Origin: UBA2922 sp035352555 | GTDB taxonomy: Bacteria > Bacillota > Clostridia > Oscillospirales > Oscillospiraceae | NCBI GenBank assembly: GCA_035352555.1 | Contig: DAOPXW010000040.1 | Span: 1 to 17,331 of the forward strand | DNA: 17,331 nt | Direction of reading: 5' to 3' | In this document: positions 5,483 to 12,830 of the stretch, in pieces | Position numbering within the stretch: position 1 is the first letter of the stretch | Layout of the letters: the number at the start of each line of letters is the position of its first letter | Notes under the pieces: model-generated | What the model saw: the letters and a program-made list of their open reading frames with translations, nothing else | What the model was told of the DNA's origin: nothing | Databases searched by the model: none | Position numbers and translations under genes: made by a program

Positions 5483-7114
5483 ATGAATTTAAATTTTGAA
5501 AAACCCCTGAATATGGCGATCGGCGCCATTGATAAAAAGCTGGAAAGGTTCGATCCCCTCTGGCAGTCTGAGCACGGCACCGGCGGTCTGCGCAGCCGTT
5601 ATTATGATAAGACAGGAATCGCCAAGTACCGCGAGTGGCGCGGCTGCAGAGATACCATGGTGGACTATGTCGCCTGGCTGAAGAATCTGGGCATGATGGG
5701 CATGATGGTGGCCAAAGACCCTGTGAGAATGATGAAGGGCTTTTGGGAGTACCGCTGGATGGGTTCCTTCCTGGGTTCTTTCGCCTTTGTGGATCGTCTG
5801 TTTGAAGGCTACCGCGATCGCGAGCTGCAGGTTTCCGCCCTCCACAGCAACACCATCGTCCGCACTCTTTGCGGGCTGATCGGCACCATCATCGGCAATG
5901 ACCGCCGTCTGGGCGGCGGCCCGGATTCCGACAATCTCGTCGGTCTGGACGAGACTATCCCGACCCTGTTCTTTGCCGGCTTCCCGACGCTGAAGCCCGA
6001 GCCCATGCAGACCCTGCCGGAGTTCGTCATCTGCGATGTGGACCAGCACATCGAGCCCTACTATATCGACGTGGCCGAATCCTACGGCCTGCCCGCCGAC
6101 GTGTGTTCCCGCTGCTCCGCCGAGACCGGCGTTACCATCGACGACGCTTTCCCCATCTTCGGCAAGATGGTCATCTCCACCAATCAGCCCTGCAACGCCA
6201 GTGAAGCCACCTCCATGTTCCAGCGCCGCCGCTTCCATCGCGAGGGCCTGCTGGACTATCCGTTCGCCTTCTCCATGCAGCACAACGAGGCGCTGGGCAA
6301 CAAGTACTCCGCCCAGGAACTGCGCAACTGCATCGCCGAGATCGAGAAGGTCTACAACGTCAAGTTCGACTGGACCGCTTTCTTTGAGGCGGCCAGGCGT
6401 GTCAACGAGCAGAACATGATCGAGATGGAGAAGTGGGAGATCCTGGCAACGCCTTATTCTCCGCTGTGCGGCATTTCTGAAACCCTCTATAAGCTGGTGG
6501 AATGGGCCATTGCCAACGGCCGTATCGATTACTTCAACGATACCGACCGCAAGGTCATCGAGATTATGCGCAAGGCCGTGCAGGACAAGTATGAGCCCTT
6601 CCAGGGCAAGACCCGTCACCGCGCCTTCCTGTGGGGTCCCTCCGCCGTGTATTACACCGATTTCCCCACCTGGACCCAGAACTGCTGGGGCCTGAATATC
6701 GTCCTCAATATGGACTCCACCATGGGCCACAACATCATCAACACCGAAGATCCCGAGCAGGCGCTGATCGATCTGGCTAAGTTCTCCGAGAAGGGCGTTA
6801 TGCGCCACCACGCCGTGGGCGGCTGGGACAATGTCAACGCCGTTTGGGACTGGGCCAAAAAGTTGAACTGCGACATGGTTCTGGTCAACGACAACGTCTC
6901 CTGCAAGGGCATGAACGGCGTCCACGCCATGCTGGAGGAACAGGCCCGCGATCTGGGCTTCTACTTCTGCTTCGTCCCCCACGATCTGGAGGATTGCCGC
7001 ACCATTTCCCGTCAGGATATGCGCAAGGCCATCAGCAGCTACATGAACGTCGTGCTGGGCGAAGAGCCGCTGGATCCCACCCTGGTGGAATTTGACGACT
7101 CCGAGGCGTGGTAA
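5483..7114 (+). CDS. 2-hydroxyacyl-CoA dehydratase family protein, larger subunit (HgdA-like)
   Basis: A 543-residue partner subunit, longer than the usual 400-480 of HgdA/FldB proteins. The N-terminal 150 residues form an atypical Met- and aromatic-rich helical region (LGMMGMMVAKDPVRMMKGFW at about 69-88). Family-like elements follow: FVICDVDQHIEPYYIDVAES (181-200), VCSRC at 207-211, STNQPCNASE near 232-241 (Cys237), a Rossmann-like second half with RAFLWGPSAVYYTDFP (380-395) and MVLVNDNVSCKG (465-476), and CRTISRQDMRKAI near the end. The ATG at 5483 follows GGAGGGA, and the preceding gene stops 14 bases upstream. The pair probably forms a heterodimer holding [4Fe-4S] clusters. The cysteine spacing differs enough from the well-studied enzymes that it may represent a distinct branch. 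Confidence 0.8.
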   Translation: MNLNFEKPLNMAIGAIDKKLERFDPLWQSEHGTGGLRSRYYDKTGIAKYREWRGCRDTMVDYVAWLKNLGMMGMMVAKDPVRMMKGFWEYRWMGSFLGSFAFVDRLFEGYRDRELQVSALHSNTIVRTLCGLIGTIIGNDRRLGGGPDSDNLVGLDETIPTLFFAGFPTLKPEPMQTLPEFVICDVDQHIEPYYIDVAESYGLPADVCSRCSAETGVTIDDAFPIFGKMVISTNQPCNASEATSMFQRRRFHREGLLDYPFAFSMQHNEALGNKYSAQELRNCIAEIEKVYNVKFDWTAFFEAARRVNEQNMIEMEKWEILATPYSPLCGISETLYKLVEWAIANGRIDYFNDTDRKVIEIMRKAVQDKYEPFQGKTRHRAFLWGPSAVYYTDFPTWTQNCWGLNIVLNMDSTMGHNIINTEDPEQALIDLAKFSEKGVMRHHAVGGWDNVNAVWDWAKKLNCDMVLVNDNVSCKGMNGVHAMLEEQARDLGFYFCFVPHDLEDCRTISRQDMRKAISSYMNVVLGEEPLDPTLVEFDDSEAW

Positions 7115-7138
7115 GAGAAAGGCAGGTAAAGGAATAAT

Positions 7139-7309
7139 ATGAAAGCTATTTTTAAGATTCTGGGAAAACTCATCGGCCTTGTTCTGGTACTGTTCGTGGC
7201 CACGTTCGCGCTGTATATGACGAATGGCGAAAACAAGCTCATCTATTACGTTGTCCGTCCGCTGCTGAACAAGCACTACGATTCCCAGTCCCGCAACAGA
7301 CAGATCTGA
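7139..7309 (+). CDS. Small single-pass membrane protein, 56 aa
   Basis: A 56-residue open frame starting at ATG 7139 with AAAGGA at 7128-7133, 24 bases after the dehydratase stop and directly before the shared terminator. Residues 1-10 are basic (MKAIFKILGK). Residues 11-26 are a hydrophobic helix (LIGLVLVLFVATFALY). The rest is a short polar, basic tail (VVRPLLNKHYDSQ and on). I do not recognise the family. Good ribosome binding site, spacing and composition make it a real third gene of the dehydratase operon. It may anchor or regulate the complex at the membrane, but no function can be assigned. Confidence 0.7.
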   Translation: MKAIFKILGKLIGLVLVLFVATFALYMTNGENKLIYYVVRPLLNKHYDSQSRNRQI

Positions 7310-7315
7310 TTCCAC

Positions 7316-7350
7316 GAAAAGCGCCTCCCGGGGACGGGAGGCGCTTTCTT
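7316..7350. terminator. Bidirectional terminator between the dehydratase operon and deoR-type gene
   Basis: AAAGCGCCTCCC (7318-7329) and GGGAGGCGCTTT (7336-7347) form a perfect 12-bp stem with a 6-base loop. T-rich sequence follows on the plus strand (TTTCTT) and TTTTCG follows on the minus strand, so it can end both convergent units. Confidence 0.92.
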
Positions 7351-7362
7351 CATAGCGGCGGA

Positions 7363-8115
7363 TCAGACAAAGATCAGGCTGGTCAGATAAGACAGCTTAT
7401 CGATCGTGACGCTGTCGTTCTGCCCGGTAATCAGACCGTCGCAGCCCTTGAGAGAGGTGATTCTGGCGATGGAGTTTTTCCCCAGCTTTGAGGAGTCACA
7501 CAGCACATAGCGGCGCTTCGCGTTGGTCAGCACCGCGCTCTCCACGGTGGCGACGGCCAGATTGTCGCTGTAAACGTTGCCGTCGTTGTCGATGGCGTCG
7601 CAGCTGATAAAAGCGCAGTCGACATGGATCCCCTTGAAAAAATCGCAGGCCTCGCTGCCGATGATGGTGCCGGTGGAACTGCGCAGAATGCCGCCGCAGA
7701 CGTGGACCTCCAGTGCGGCGCAGCGCGCCAGATACTCCGCCGTCTGTATGGAGTCGGTATAGACCACACAACGGCGCAGATCATCCAGCAGACTGCCCAG
7801 CCCGTATACGGTGGTGCCGCTGCCCAGCGAGATGGAGCAGCCGTCCTTCAGAAGCATCCTGGCCCGGGCGGCGATCCGCCGCTTTTCCGCCACGCTCTTG
7901 TGCAGCTTGCTGTCGAAGGTCTCGTCGGGGAAAGGGTTGATGGACATGACGCCGCCGTAGGTCCGGATGACAAGCTTCTTCTCCTGCATCTCCGCCAGCT
8001 GCTTTCGCAGTGTGGAAACAGATACGCCCAGCATTTCGCTCAGATCGCCGACAGACATTTCTCCGCGGCTTTCGAGCAAACTGATAATCTTTTGCTCGCG
8101 CACGCCGGTTTTCAT
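7363..8115 (-). CDS. DeoR/GlpR-family transcriptional regulator
   Basis: A 250-residue regulator. The N-terminal DeoR helix-turn-helix (about residues 5-55) reads MSVGDLSEMLGVSVSTLRKQ, then VIRTYGGV. The recognition helix has STLRKQLAEM in place of the usual STIRRDL-x-x-L. The C-terminal sugar-phosphate-sensing domain has EKRRIAARA near 78-86, a glycine loop ISLGSGTTVYGLG at 95-107, CDAID and an ISTSDSSKLG-like CDSSKLGK near the end. DeoR proteins usually repress sugar or polyol catabolism and release DNA on binding a phosphorylated intermediate. The ATG at 8115 follows GAGGGTGA. The gene is divergent from the flavin reductase/dehydrogenase unit, the most likely target, and may also control the kinase operon. 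Confidence 0.92.
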   Translation of the reverse strand: MKTGVREQKIISLLESRGEMSVGDLSEMLGVSVSTLRKQLAEMQEKKLVIRTYGGVMSINPFPDETFDSKLHKSVAEKRRIAARARMLLKDGCSISLGSGTTVYGLGSLLDDLRRCVVYTDSIQTAEYLARCAALEVHVCGGILRSSTGTIIGSEACDFFKGIHVDCAFISCDAIDNDGNVYSDNLAVATVESAVLTNAKRRYVLCDSSKLGKNSIARITSLKGCDGLITGQNDSVTIDKLSYLTSLIFV

Positions 8116-8433
8116 ATCGCATCACCCTCTGCATTTCTGATAAACGGTATTATAGCATGATGTCTTTGCGTTTTCATCAACTTTTTTGTAAGAGCCTGCG
8201 ATTATCTGGAGCATATGTAGAAAATTCGGGAAAAAACTGTACAGTTCTTATAAAAATCAGCCATCGCACCGCGCAACAAAAAACAGCTTTTGCGCGGAAC
8301 GAACTTTTTCCCGCTCAAAATTGTTTTGTTCAGGCGGCAGTAATTTATTTGCTTTGTTGACTTTCCAAGTTAAAGTATCTAAGCTGAACACAGCGCAAAA
8401 TGACATCCCCATTTTTCATTTTTGGAGGCCAAT
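8116..8433. promoter_or_regulatory. Divergent control region between the DeoR-type gene and the flavin reductase gene
   Basis: An AT-rich 318-base region without a supportable gene. It holds the extended -10 of the minus-strand regulator, a perfect 12-bp palindrome AACTGTACAGTT at 8235-8246, an inverted pair AACAAAA (8275-8281) and TTTTGTT (8324-8330), a further TTTTGT at 8184-8189, and a weak plus-strand promoter TTGACT (8357-8362), 17 bases, TAAGCT (8380-8385). These are plausible operator sites for the DeoR protein, but none is a recognised consensus. Confidence 0.5.
8149..8157 (-). promoter_or_regulatory. Extended -10 promoter of the DeoR-type gene
   Basis: On the minus strand TGC directly precedes a perfect TATAAT (8154-8149), an extended -10. 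There is no good -35 at the usual distance. TTGATG at 8180-8175 is 20 bases away, slightly too far. It lies 33 bases upstream of the start codon. Confidence 0.6.
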
Positions 8434-8937
8434 GTGAAAGATCTTACTATCGGCGAAGCCCAGAAGCTGACGGCACCGGCGCCCTTCGGTCTGCTGACCG
8501 CGCTGCGCCCGGACGGGAAGACCAACGTGATGGCGGTCTCCTGGTGGAATTATGTAACGAATCACCCGCCGATGCTCAGTGTGTGCCTGTCCCAAAAGGG
8601 CTTGAGCGGGACGCTTATCCGTGAGTCCGGGGAATTCGGCCTGAGTATCGTCGGAGAATCCCTGCGGGAAACCGCGCTCAAATGCGGGCAATGCTCCGGC
8701 CGCGCGCAGGATAAAGCCGCCGAGTATGGCATCCCGCTGGAAAAAGGGCAGAGGATCGCGGCCCAGGTGGTCTCCGGCAGCAGGGCGGTATTTGAATGCG
8801 TACTGGCGGACAGCGTGGATGCCGGCGACCATACGATCTATATCGGCAAGATCGTGGCGATCCGCGGGGATCCTGCGGTGCCCCAGATCTTTGCCTATGA
8901 CGGGTATGCCAGACTTGACACGGCATCAAAACAGTAG
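8434..8937 (+). CDS. Flavin reductase-like (FMN-binding split-barrel) domain protein
   Basis: A 167-residue single-domain protein of the flavin reductase-like family (DIM6/NTAB type). Signatures are TAPAPFGLLTALRPDGKTNV near 13-32, the MAVSWWNYVTNHPPMLSVCL stretch (33-52), GEFGLSIV (66-73), CGQCSGRAQDK (84-94) and VFECVLADSV followed by HTIYIGKIVAI (133-143). Such proteins bind FMN and reduce flavin or act as small flavin-dependent redox partners. The GTG at 8434 is preferred because GGAGG at 8424-8428 lies five bases before it. An alternative TTG at 8422 would place the ribosome binding site inside the gene. It is the first gene of a two-gene unit with the dehydrogenase 39 bases downstream. 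Its role in a catabolic locus is unclear. Confidence 0.88.
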   Translation: MKDLTIGEAQKLTAPAPFGLLTALRPDGKTNVMAVSWWNYVTNHPPMLSVCLSQKGLSGTLIRESGEFGLSIVGESLRETALKCGQCSGRAQDKAAEYGIPLEKGQRIAAQVVSGSRAVFECVLADSVDAGDHTIYIGKIVAIRGDPAVPQIFAYDGYARLDTASKQ

Positions 8938-8976
8938 CAGAATAAATTCGGATATCGACGAAAGGGGAATACGATC

Positions 8977-10218
8977 ATGATTATGGATTGCGGTAAATAT
9001 GTGGGAAAATGCGTCTGCGGGCGTGACCACGAGCTGGAAACCAAGCTGGTGGCGGTGGAATACAACGCTTTCGATCATTTTGAAGAGTATATGCGCCGGA
9101 CCGGGCTCACCGGCCGACGCGCAGCGATCTACGACAGCAATACCTACAACAACCCCTGGATCAAGCATATCAGGGCCGATCAGGAAATCGTGCTGAACGC
9201 CGACGGCCTGCATTCGGAAAAGGGCATGATCGAGGAGATGATGACCCGGCTGGACCATCCCGAGGTGCTGGTGGCCGTGGGCTCCGGCACGATCATGGAT
9301 TTCGGCCGCTACCCCGCCTATAAGCTTGGCATCCCCTTCGCGGCCATCCCCACGCTCTCCAGTTCAGACGGCTTTACCGCCAATATTTGCTCCATCATTA
9401 TCGACGGGCAAAAAAAATCCATCCCCATGGTGGCCCCCACGCTGGTGGTCACCGATCTGGACGTTATCGCCAACGCCCCCATGTTCCTCACCATCAGCGG
9501 CGTCAGTGATATTTTGGCCAAGTACATCTCACTGGCGGACTGGAAGATGGCCAAGCTGGTGGATGACGAATACTACTGCCCCATGGTGGCGCGGCTGTCG
9601 CAGGACGCGCTGGATATCATGCGCAGGGCGGCGGACGGACTGGCGGCGGGGGAGAAGCCGGATTTTGAAGCGATGACCATGGCTCAGATGATGAGCGGCC
9701 TCACCATGCAGCTGCTGAACCATTCCCGGGCCGCCTCCGGCGCGGAGCACCTGATGGCCCACCTGGTGGAGATGAAGCCCCCGCGCTTTGAAAGTGCCCA
9801 CGGGATGCACGGCCAGTGCGTGGGCGTCGGCACCTATCTGTGCGCCGGAGAATATCACCGTCTGGCGGCGCTGCCCACGCCCAAGGCCAAGCCCTTCGCG
9901 CCCATTACCCGCGCCTGGGCGGAGGAAAAATTCGGCGTTCTGGCCGACGGTATCCTGAAAGAGAACGAGAATGATGTTCTGGGCACTTTCGATCCCCAGA
10001 ACATCGTCGATCACTGGGACGAGATCCGCGATATTATCGCGGCCATCCCGCCCGCCGGGGAGCTGGCCGCCCTGTACGATTCCATCGGCGCGCTCTACAA
10101 GCCGGAGGATATCGGCATCGACCCCGCGCTTGCGGACGAGATGCTCACCGTCTCCGCCGCCATCCGCAACCGGCTGACGCTCATCCGTATGCGCCGGGTG
10201 CTGGATTTCGGCGAATAG
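8977..10218 (+). CDS. sn-Glycerol-1-phosphate dehydrogenase-like enzyme (AraM/EgsA type), copy 1
   Basis: A 413-residue enzyme of the metal-dependent (iron-type) alcohol dehydrogenase superfamily, branch of glycerol-1-phosphate dehydrogenases. The nucleotide-binding half shows VAVGSGTIMDFGRYPAYKLG (99-118) and IPTLSSSDGFTAN (124-136). The metal-binding half shows ISGVSDILAK with Asp178, SGAEHLMAHLVEM with His258, and HGMHGQCVGVGTY with His275/His278, the usual one-Asp two-His set. Family members interconvert dihydroxyacetone phosphate and glycerol-1-phosphate with NAD(P)H, and related ones act on other polyol phosphates. The ATG at 8977 follows AAAGGGGA at 8961-8968; an ATG two codons on is also possible. 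A terminator follows. A homologue lies at the end of the kinase operon (15784-17229). Confidence 0.85.
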   Translation: MIMDCGKYVGKCVCGRDHELETKLVAVEYNAFDHFEEYMRRTGLTGRRAAIYDSNTYNNPWIKHIRADQEIVLNADGLHSEKGMIEEMMTRLDHPEVLVAVGSGTIMDFGRYPAYKLGIPFAAIPTLSSSDGFTANICSIIIDGQKKSIPMVAPTLVVTDLDVIANAPMFLTISGVSDILAKYISLADWKMAKLVDDEYYCPMVARLSQDALDIMRRAADGLAAGEKPDFEAMTMAQMMSGLTMQLLNHSRAASGAEHLMAHLVEMKPPRFESAHGMHGQCVGVGTYLCAGEYHRLAALPTPKAKPFAPITRAWAEEKFGVLADGILKENENDVLGTFDPQNIVDHWDEIRDIIAAIPPAGELAALYDSIGALYKPEDIGIDPALADEMLTVSAAIRNRLTLIRMRRVLDFGE

Positions 10219-10250
10219 GACGAACCTGCAATTTCAACACCACTCTCAGT

Positions 10251-10284
10251 ACGCGGAGCGTCTTCGGGCGCTCCACGTTTTTTT
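10251..10284 (+). terminator. Terminator of the flavin reductase/dehydrogenase unit
   Basis: ACGCGGAGCG (10251-10260) pairs with CGCTCCACGT (10269-10278) with one C-A mismatch and an 8-base loop containing TTCG. Seven T follow at 10278-10284. Confidence 0.9.
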
Positions 10285-10633
10285 CTGGGGCAGCGAACCG
10301 GAATATTGATATTTTAATAACAAATTCATTCCATTTGTACGCTGATATGCAAATTATCCACAGAAATTGTAACAAAATCGCCAAAATCCTGCATAGAAAT
10401 CTGGGCCCGCCTTTTGTGACAAATGCTCAAAACTGATTGGACGATCACACAAATTTGAAGTGAAAATGCGCAAATCGTTCAAGATGTTTTCCGAATGCGC
10501 ACTTCGCGCAAAACGGGGGCGCTTTTGAGCTGGGTTTGGCGGTTGACTTTGAACGGATATCGAAATATTTTTAGAATGTTCATGGGCGCACAGGCGCTTT
10601 CCAACCCTATTTTTAGAAAAGGAGAAACAAAAA
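10285..10633 (+). promoter_or_regulatory. AT-rich control region of the kinase operon
   Basis: A 349-base region without a supportable gene. It carries six ACAAAT/ACAAAA hexamers between 10320 and 10454: plus strand at 10320, 10372, 10419 and 10449; minus strand at 10333-10338 and 10412-10417. Two of these form near-perfect inverted 10-mers (10368-10377 and 10412-10421), 44 bases apart. ATTTGTACG at 10333-10341 resembles half of the AraR box known from Bacillus. A direct repeat AATGCGCA occurs at 10465-10472 and 10494-10501. The promoter is at 10543-10571. Confidence 0.5.
10543..10571 (+). promoter_or_regulatory. Promoter of the kinase/permease operon
   Basis: TTGACT at 10543-10548 and TATTTT at 10566-10571 with a 17-base spacer, nearly the same layout as the dehydratase promoter. 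The start codon lies 62 bases downstream after AAAAGGAG at 10617-10624. Confidence 0.65.
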
Positions 10634-11305
10634 ATGAGACCTGATATTGTGGTCATGCTTACCCATCACGACGTTACCGTGAAGGAGGCAAAAGCAACTT
10701 TTAAAACGTGCAGCGACTTGCCTGTAAAGCATTGGGGCTTCAAAAATGTCGGACTGCCCAAGGACCAGATGAAGGAACTCGCCGCGCAGATGAAGCAGGC
10801 GGGCAAAGAGACCTTCCTTGAAGTTGTCACCTATGACGAGGCCTCCTGCCTTGACGGCGCGCGGACCGCCATCGACTGCGGCTTCGACTATCTCATGGGC
10901 ACGCTCTACTACGACTCCGTGGCCGAGCTGCTGCGGGAGAACGGCATGGAGTATCTGCCCTTTGTGGGCAAGGTCTCCGGCAGCCCCAGCATCCTGGAGG
11001 GCACCAATGAGGAGATCATCCGGAACGCGAAGGATCTGATGGCCAAGGGCATCAAGGGCTTCGACATCCTGGCCTACCGCCATGTGGTGGACGGCGAAAA
11101 GCTGGCCCGCGATTTCTGCGCCGCGGTGGACGCAAAGGTCTGCGTTGCGGGCAGCATCAACAGCTTCGCGCGCATCGACACCATGTTTGACATCGGCCCC
11201 TGGACTTTCACCATGGGTTCCGCCCTGTTTGAGAAGAAATTTGTGCCCGACGGCAGCTTCCGCGACAATCTGATAGCCGTCGCGGAGTATATGGCAAAGA
11301 AGTAA
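10634..11305 (+). CDS. Phosphate-binding (beta/alpha)8-barrel enzyme of unknown specificity
   Basis: A 223-residue protein that reads as a small TIM barrel. Regular strand-loop-helix units are visible: DIVVMLTHHDVT (4-15), HWGFKNVGL (33-41), TFLEVVTYDEAS (60-71), DYLMGTLYYDSV (85-96), YLPFVGKVSGSPS (107-119), GFDILAYR (142-149), VCVAGSINSFARI (169-181) and FTMGSALFEKKFV (192-204). The last two glycine loops, AGSI and GSAL, are the classic phosphate-gripping pair of ribulose-phosphate-binding barrels (HisA, NanE and relatives). The ligand is therefore probably a phosphorylated sugar or polyol. Candidate chemistry is isomerisation, epimerisation or aldol cleavage; Lys113 is a possible catalytic lysine. 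I do not recognise a named family. It is the first gene of the permease-kinase-dehydrogenase operon. Confidence 0.7.
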   Translation: MRPDIVVMLTHHDVTVKEAKATFKTCSDLPVKHWGFKNVGLPKDQMKELAAQMKQAGKETFLEVVTYDEASCLDGARTAIDCGFDYLMGTLYYDSVAELLRENGMEYLPFVGKVSGSPSILEGTNEEIIRNAKDLMAKGIKGFDILAYRHVVDGEKLARDFCAAVDAKVCVAGSINSFARIDTMFDIGPWTFTMGSALFEKKFVPDGSFRDNLIAVAEYMAKK

Positions 11306-11373
11306 ACAAGCAGCTGGACATTTCGATCAGAAAAAATTTAGAGTAGAAGAGGAAAAAAAGGGAGGATTACAAG

Positions 11374-12696
11374 GTGGAAGAATCTAAACTGAAAAAAGCG
11401 CTGACTCCGATAGGCCTTTGGGCCATAGCGGTCGGCGCGGTCATCTCCGGCATGTACTACGGATGGAACTACATCTTCGCCAGCACGAACTTCCTCGGAG
11501 CCGTTATCGCGCTTGTCATCGCGACACTTTTCTATGTGACCTTCATGTTCCTGTATGCCGAGCTTGCCACTATGACGCCCAGCTCCGCCGGCCCCGCTGC
11601 CTACGCGGAGAGAGCGTTCGGGCGCGGCACGGGCTTCTTCGCGGGTTTCTGCTATCTGGTGGAGTCCCTGTTCGCGACCCCGGGCATCTGCATTTCAGTC
11701 GGCGCTTATGTCCACAACATGTTCCCGGCGGTACCCGCGGTTATCGCGGCCGTCGGCATCTACATCATCTTCCTTCTGATCAACTGCGCGGGTATTGAGG
11801 CAGCCGCAAAGGTCGGCGTCATCGTCACGGCCATCGGCGTCGCCGGAGTGCTGCTTTTCTCCGCCATTGGCTTCCCCTCCGTTAAAGCCAGCAACATCGC
11901 CAACATGGGCGATCTCGGCGGCATCAAAGGAATCTTCCTCGCCATCCCCTACGCCGTCTGGTTCTACCTCGCCATTGAGGCCTGCGGCATGGGCGCGGAG
12001 GAGACGCGCAATCCTTCCAAGGATATCCCCAAGGCCTATATCTCTTCCGTATTCACGCTTCTTGTGTGCGCGGTCCTGATGCTTGTGGTCATGGCGGGCG
12101 CGCTGCCCAAGGCGGAGATCATTGGCACCGACGCCCCCATGGCTATCGTCATCACCAAGCTTTTCGGCGCGGACAGCGCGTGGAACATTATCTTTATAAT
12201 CATCGCCCTGTTCGGCCTGTGCGCGTCCCTGCACGGGATCATTATCGGCCAGTCCCGTCAGGCCTATTGCCTTGCCCGCTGCAAGTGCCTGCCTTCCTAC
12301 CTCGCGAAGCTGGATAAGAACGGCACCCCCATCAATTCCCTGATTACCACCAGCGTCATCGGCATGATTTTTGTCCTGATCGGCTCCGTGGACGCCATTG
12401 TCGTCATTTCCGGCCTCGGTTCCGCTCTCATGGCGGTGTTCTGTGTCATCTCCTGGTTTAAGCTGCGCAAATCCGAGCCCAATGCCAAGCGCCCTTACAC
12501 CTGCAAGGTCATCACCGGTATTATCTGCGCCATTTTCTGCGCGATAGTCACGATTTCCACCATATACTCATCCCTGACCCAGGGCATTCTGTTCTATATC
12601 GCCATTGGATTTTTCGCGCTGGCCATTGTGTATTATTTCCTCGTCTGCAATAAGAGAAAGGGCAGCTTCATAGTAGAGTCCGCGGACGACGACTGA
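11374..12696 (+). CDS. APC-superfamily permease, ethanolamine permease-like
   Basis: A 440-residue integral membrane transporter with about 12 hydrophobic segments. It resembles ethanolamine permeases of the APC superfamily: WAIAVGAVISGMYYGWNYIF in TM1 (16-35), MFLYAELATMTPSSAGPAAY in TM2 (58-77), AIPYAVWFYLAIEACGMGAE in TM6 (190-209) followed by ETRNPSKDIPKAYI, and SLHGIIIGQSRQAYCLAR (285-302). The substrate could be ethanolamine or another small amino compound. No eut lyase or shell genes are present, so a different amino alcohol or amino acid is possible. It starts at GTG 11374 after AAAGGGAGGA. It is the second gene of the operon, 68 bases after the barrel gene with no terminator between. 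It has a short acidic C-terminal tail (ESADDD). Confidence 0.85.
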   Translation: MEESKLKKALTPIGLWAIAVGAVISGMYYGWNYIFASTNFLGAVIALVIATLFYVTFMFLYAELATMTPSSAGPAAYAERAFGRGTGFFAGFCYLVESLFATPGICISVGAYVHNMFPAVPAVIAAVGIYIIFLLINCAGIEAAAKVGVIVTAIGVAGVLLFSAIGFPSVKASNIANMGDLGGIKGIFLAIPYAVWFYLAIEACGMGAEETRNPSKDIPKAYISSVFTLLVCAVLMLVVMAGALPKAEIIGTDAPMAIVITKLFGADSAWNIIFIIIALFGLCASLHGIIIGQSRQAYCLARCKCLPSYLAKLDKNGTPINSLITTSVIGMIFVLIGSVDAIVVISGLGSALMAVFCVISWFKLRKSEPNAKRPYTCKVITGIICAIFCAIVTISTIYSSLTQGILFYIAIGFFALAIVYYFLVCNKRKGSFIVESADDD

Positions 12697-12830
12697 GACG
12701 GTACCGCGCTCAAAATTCTATCGAAACTCCGGCGCGGCGGGCGGCGCTTTCCGCGCCGGAGCACAGAGGGCCTCCAGGGGAGAAATTAATTGAGCGAACA
12801 TTATTTGAGGAAGAAAGATAAGGAAACAAC
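12697..12830 (+). other. Hairpin between the two permease genes
   Basis: CTCCGGCGCGG (12727-12737) and CCGCGCCGGAG (12751-12761) form a perfect 11-bp stem with a 13-base loop. No T-run follows, so it is not a classical terminator. It could tune relative expression of the two permeases by stabilising the upstream mRNA or reducing read-through. The second gene has AAGGAA at 12820-12825 as ribosome binding site. Confidence 0.6.

Noticed and set aside
4284..5483. Minus-strand open frame opposite the smaller dehydratase subunit
   Set aside because: Antisense shadow with the same compositional bias; no start context or homology pattern.
5489..7315. 608-codon minus-strand open frame opposite the larger dehydratase subunit
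   Set aside because: Composition (Val/His/Gly/Gln-rich repeats) is typical of an antisense shadow, and the plus strand carries clear family motifs and a ribosome binding site.
10320..10356. AraR operator
   Set aside because: ATTTGTACG matches half of the Bacillus AraR box, but the second half is poor and no AraR or arabinose gene is present, so only a generic repeat cluster is reported.
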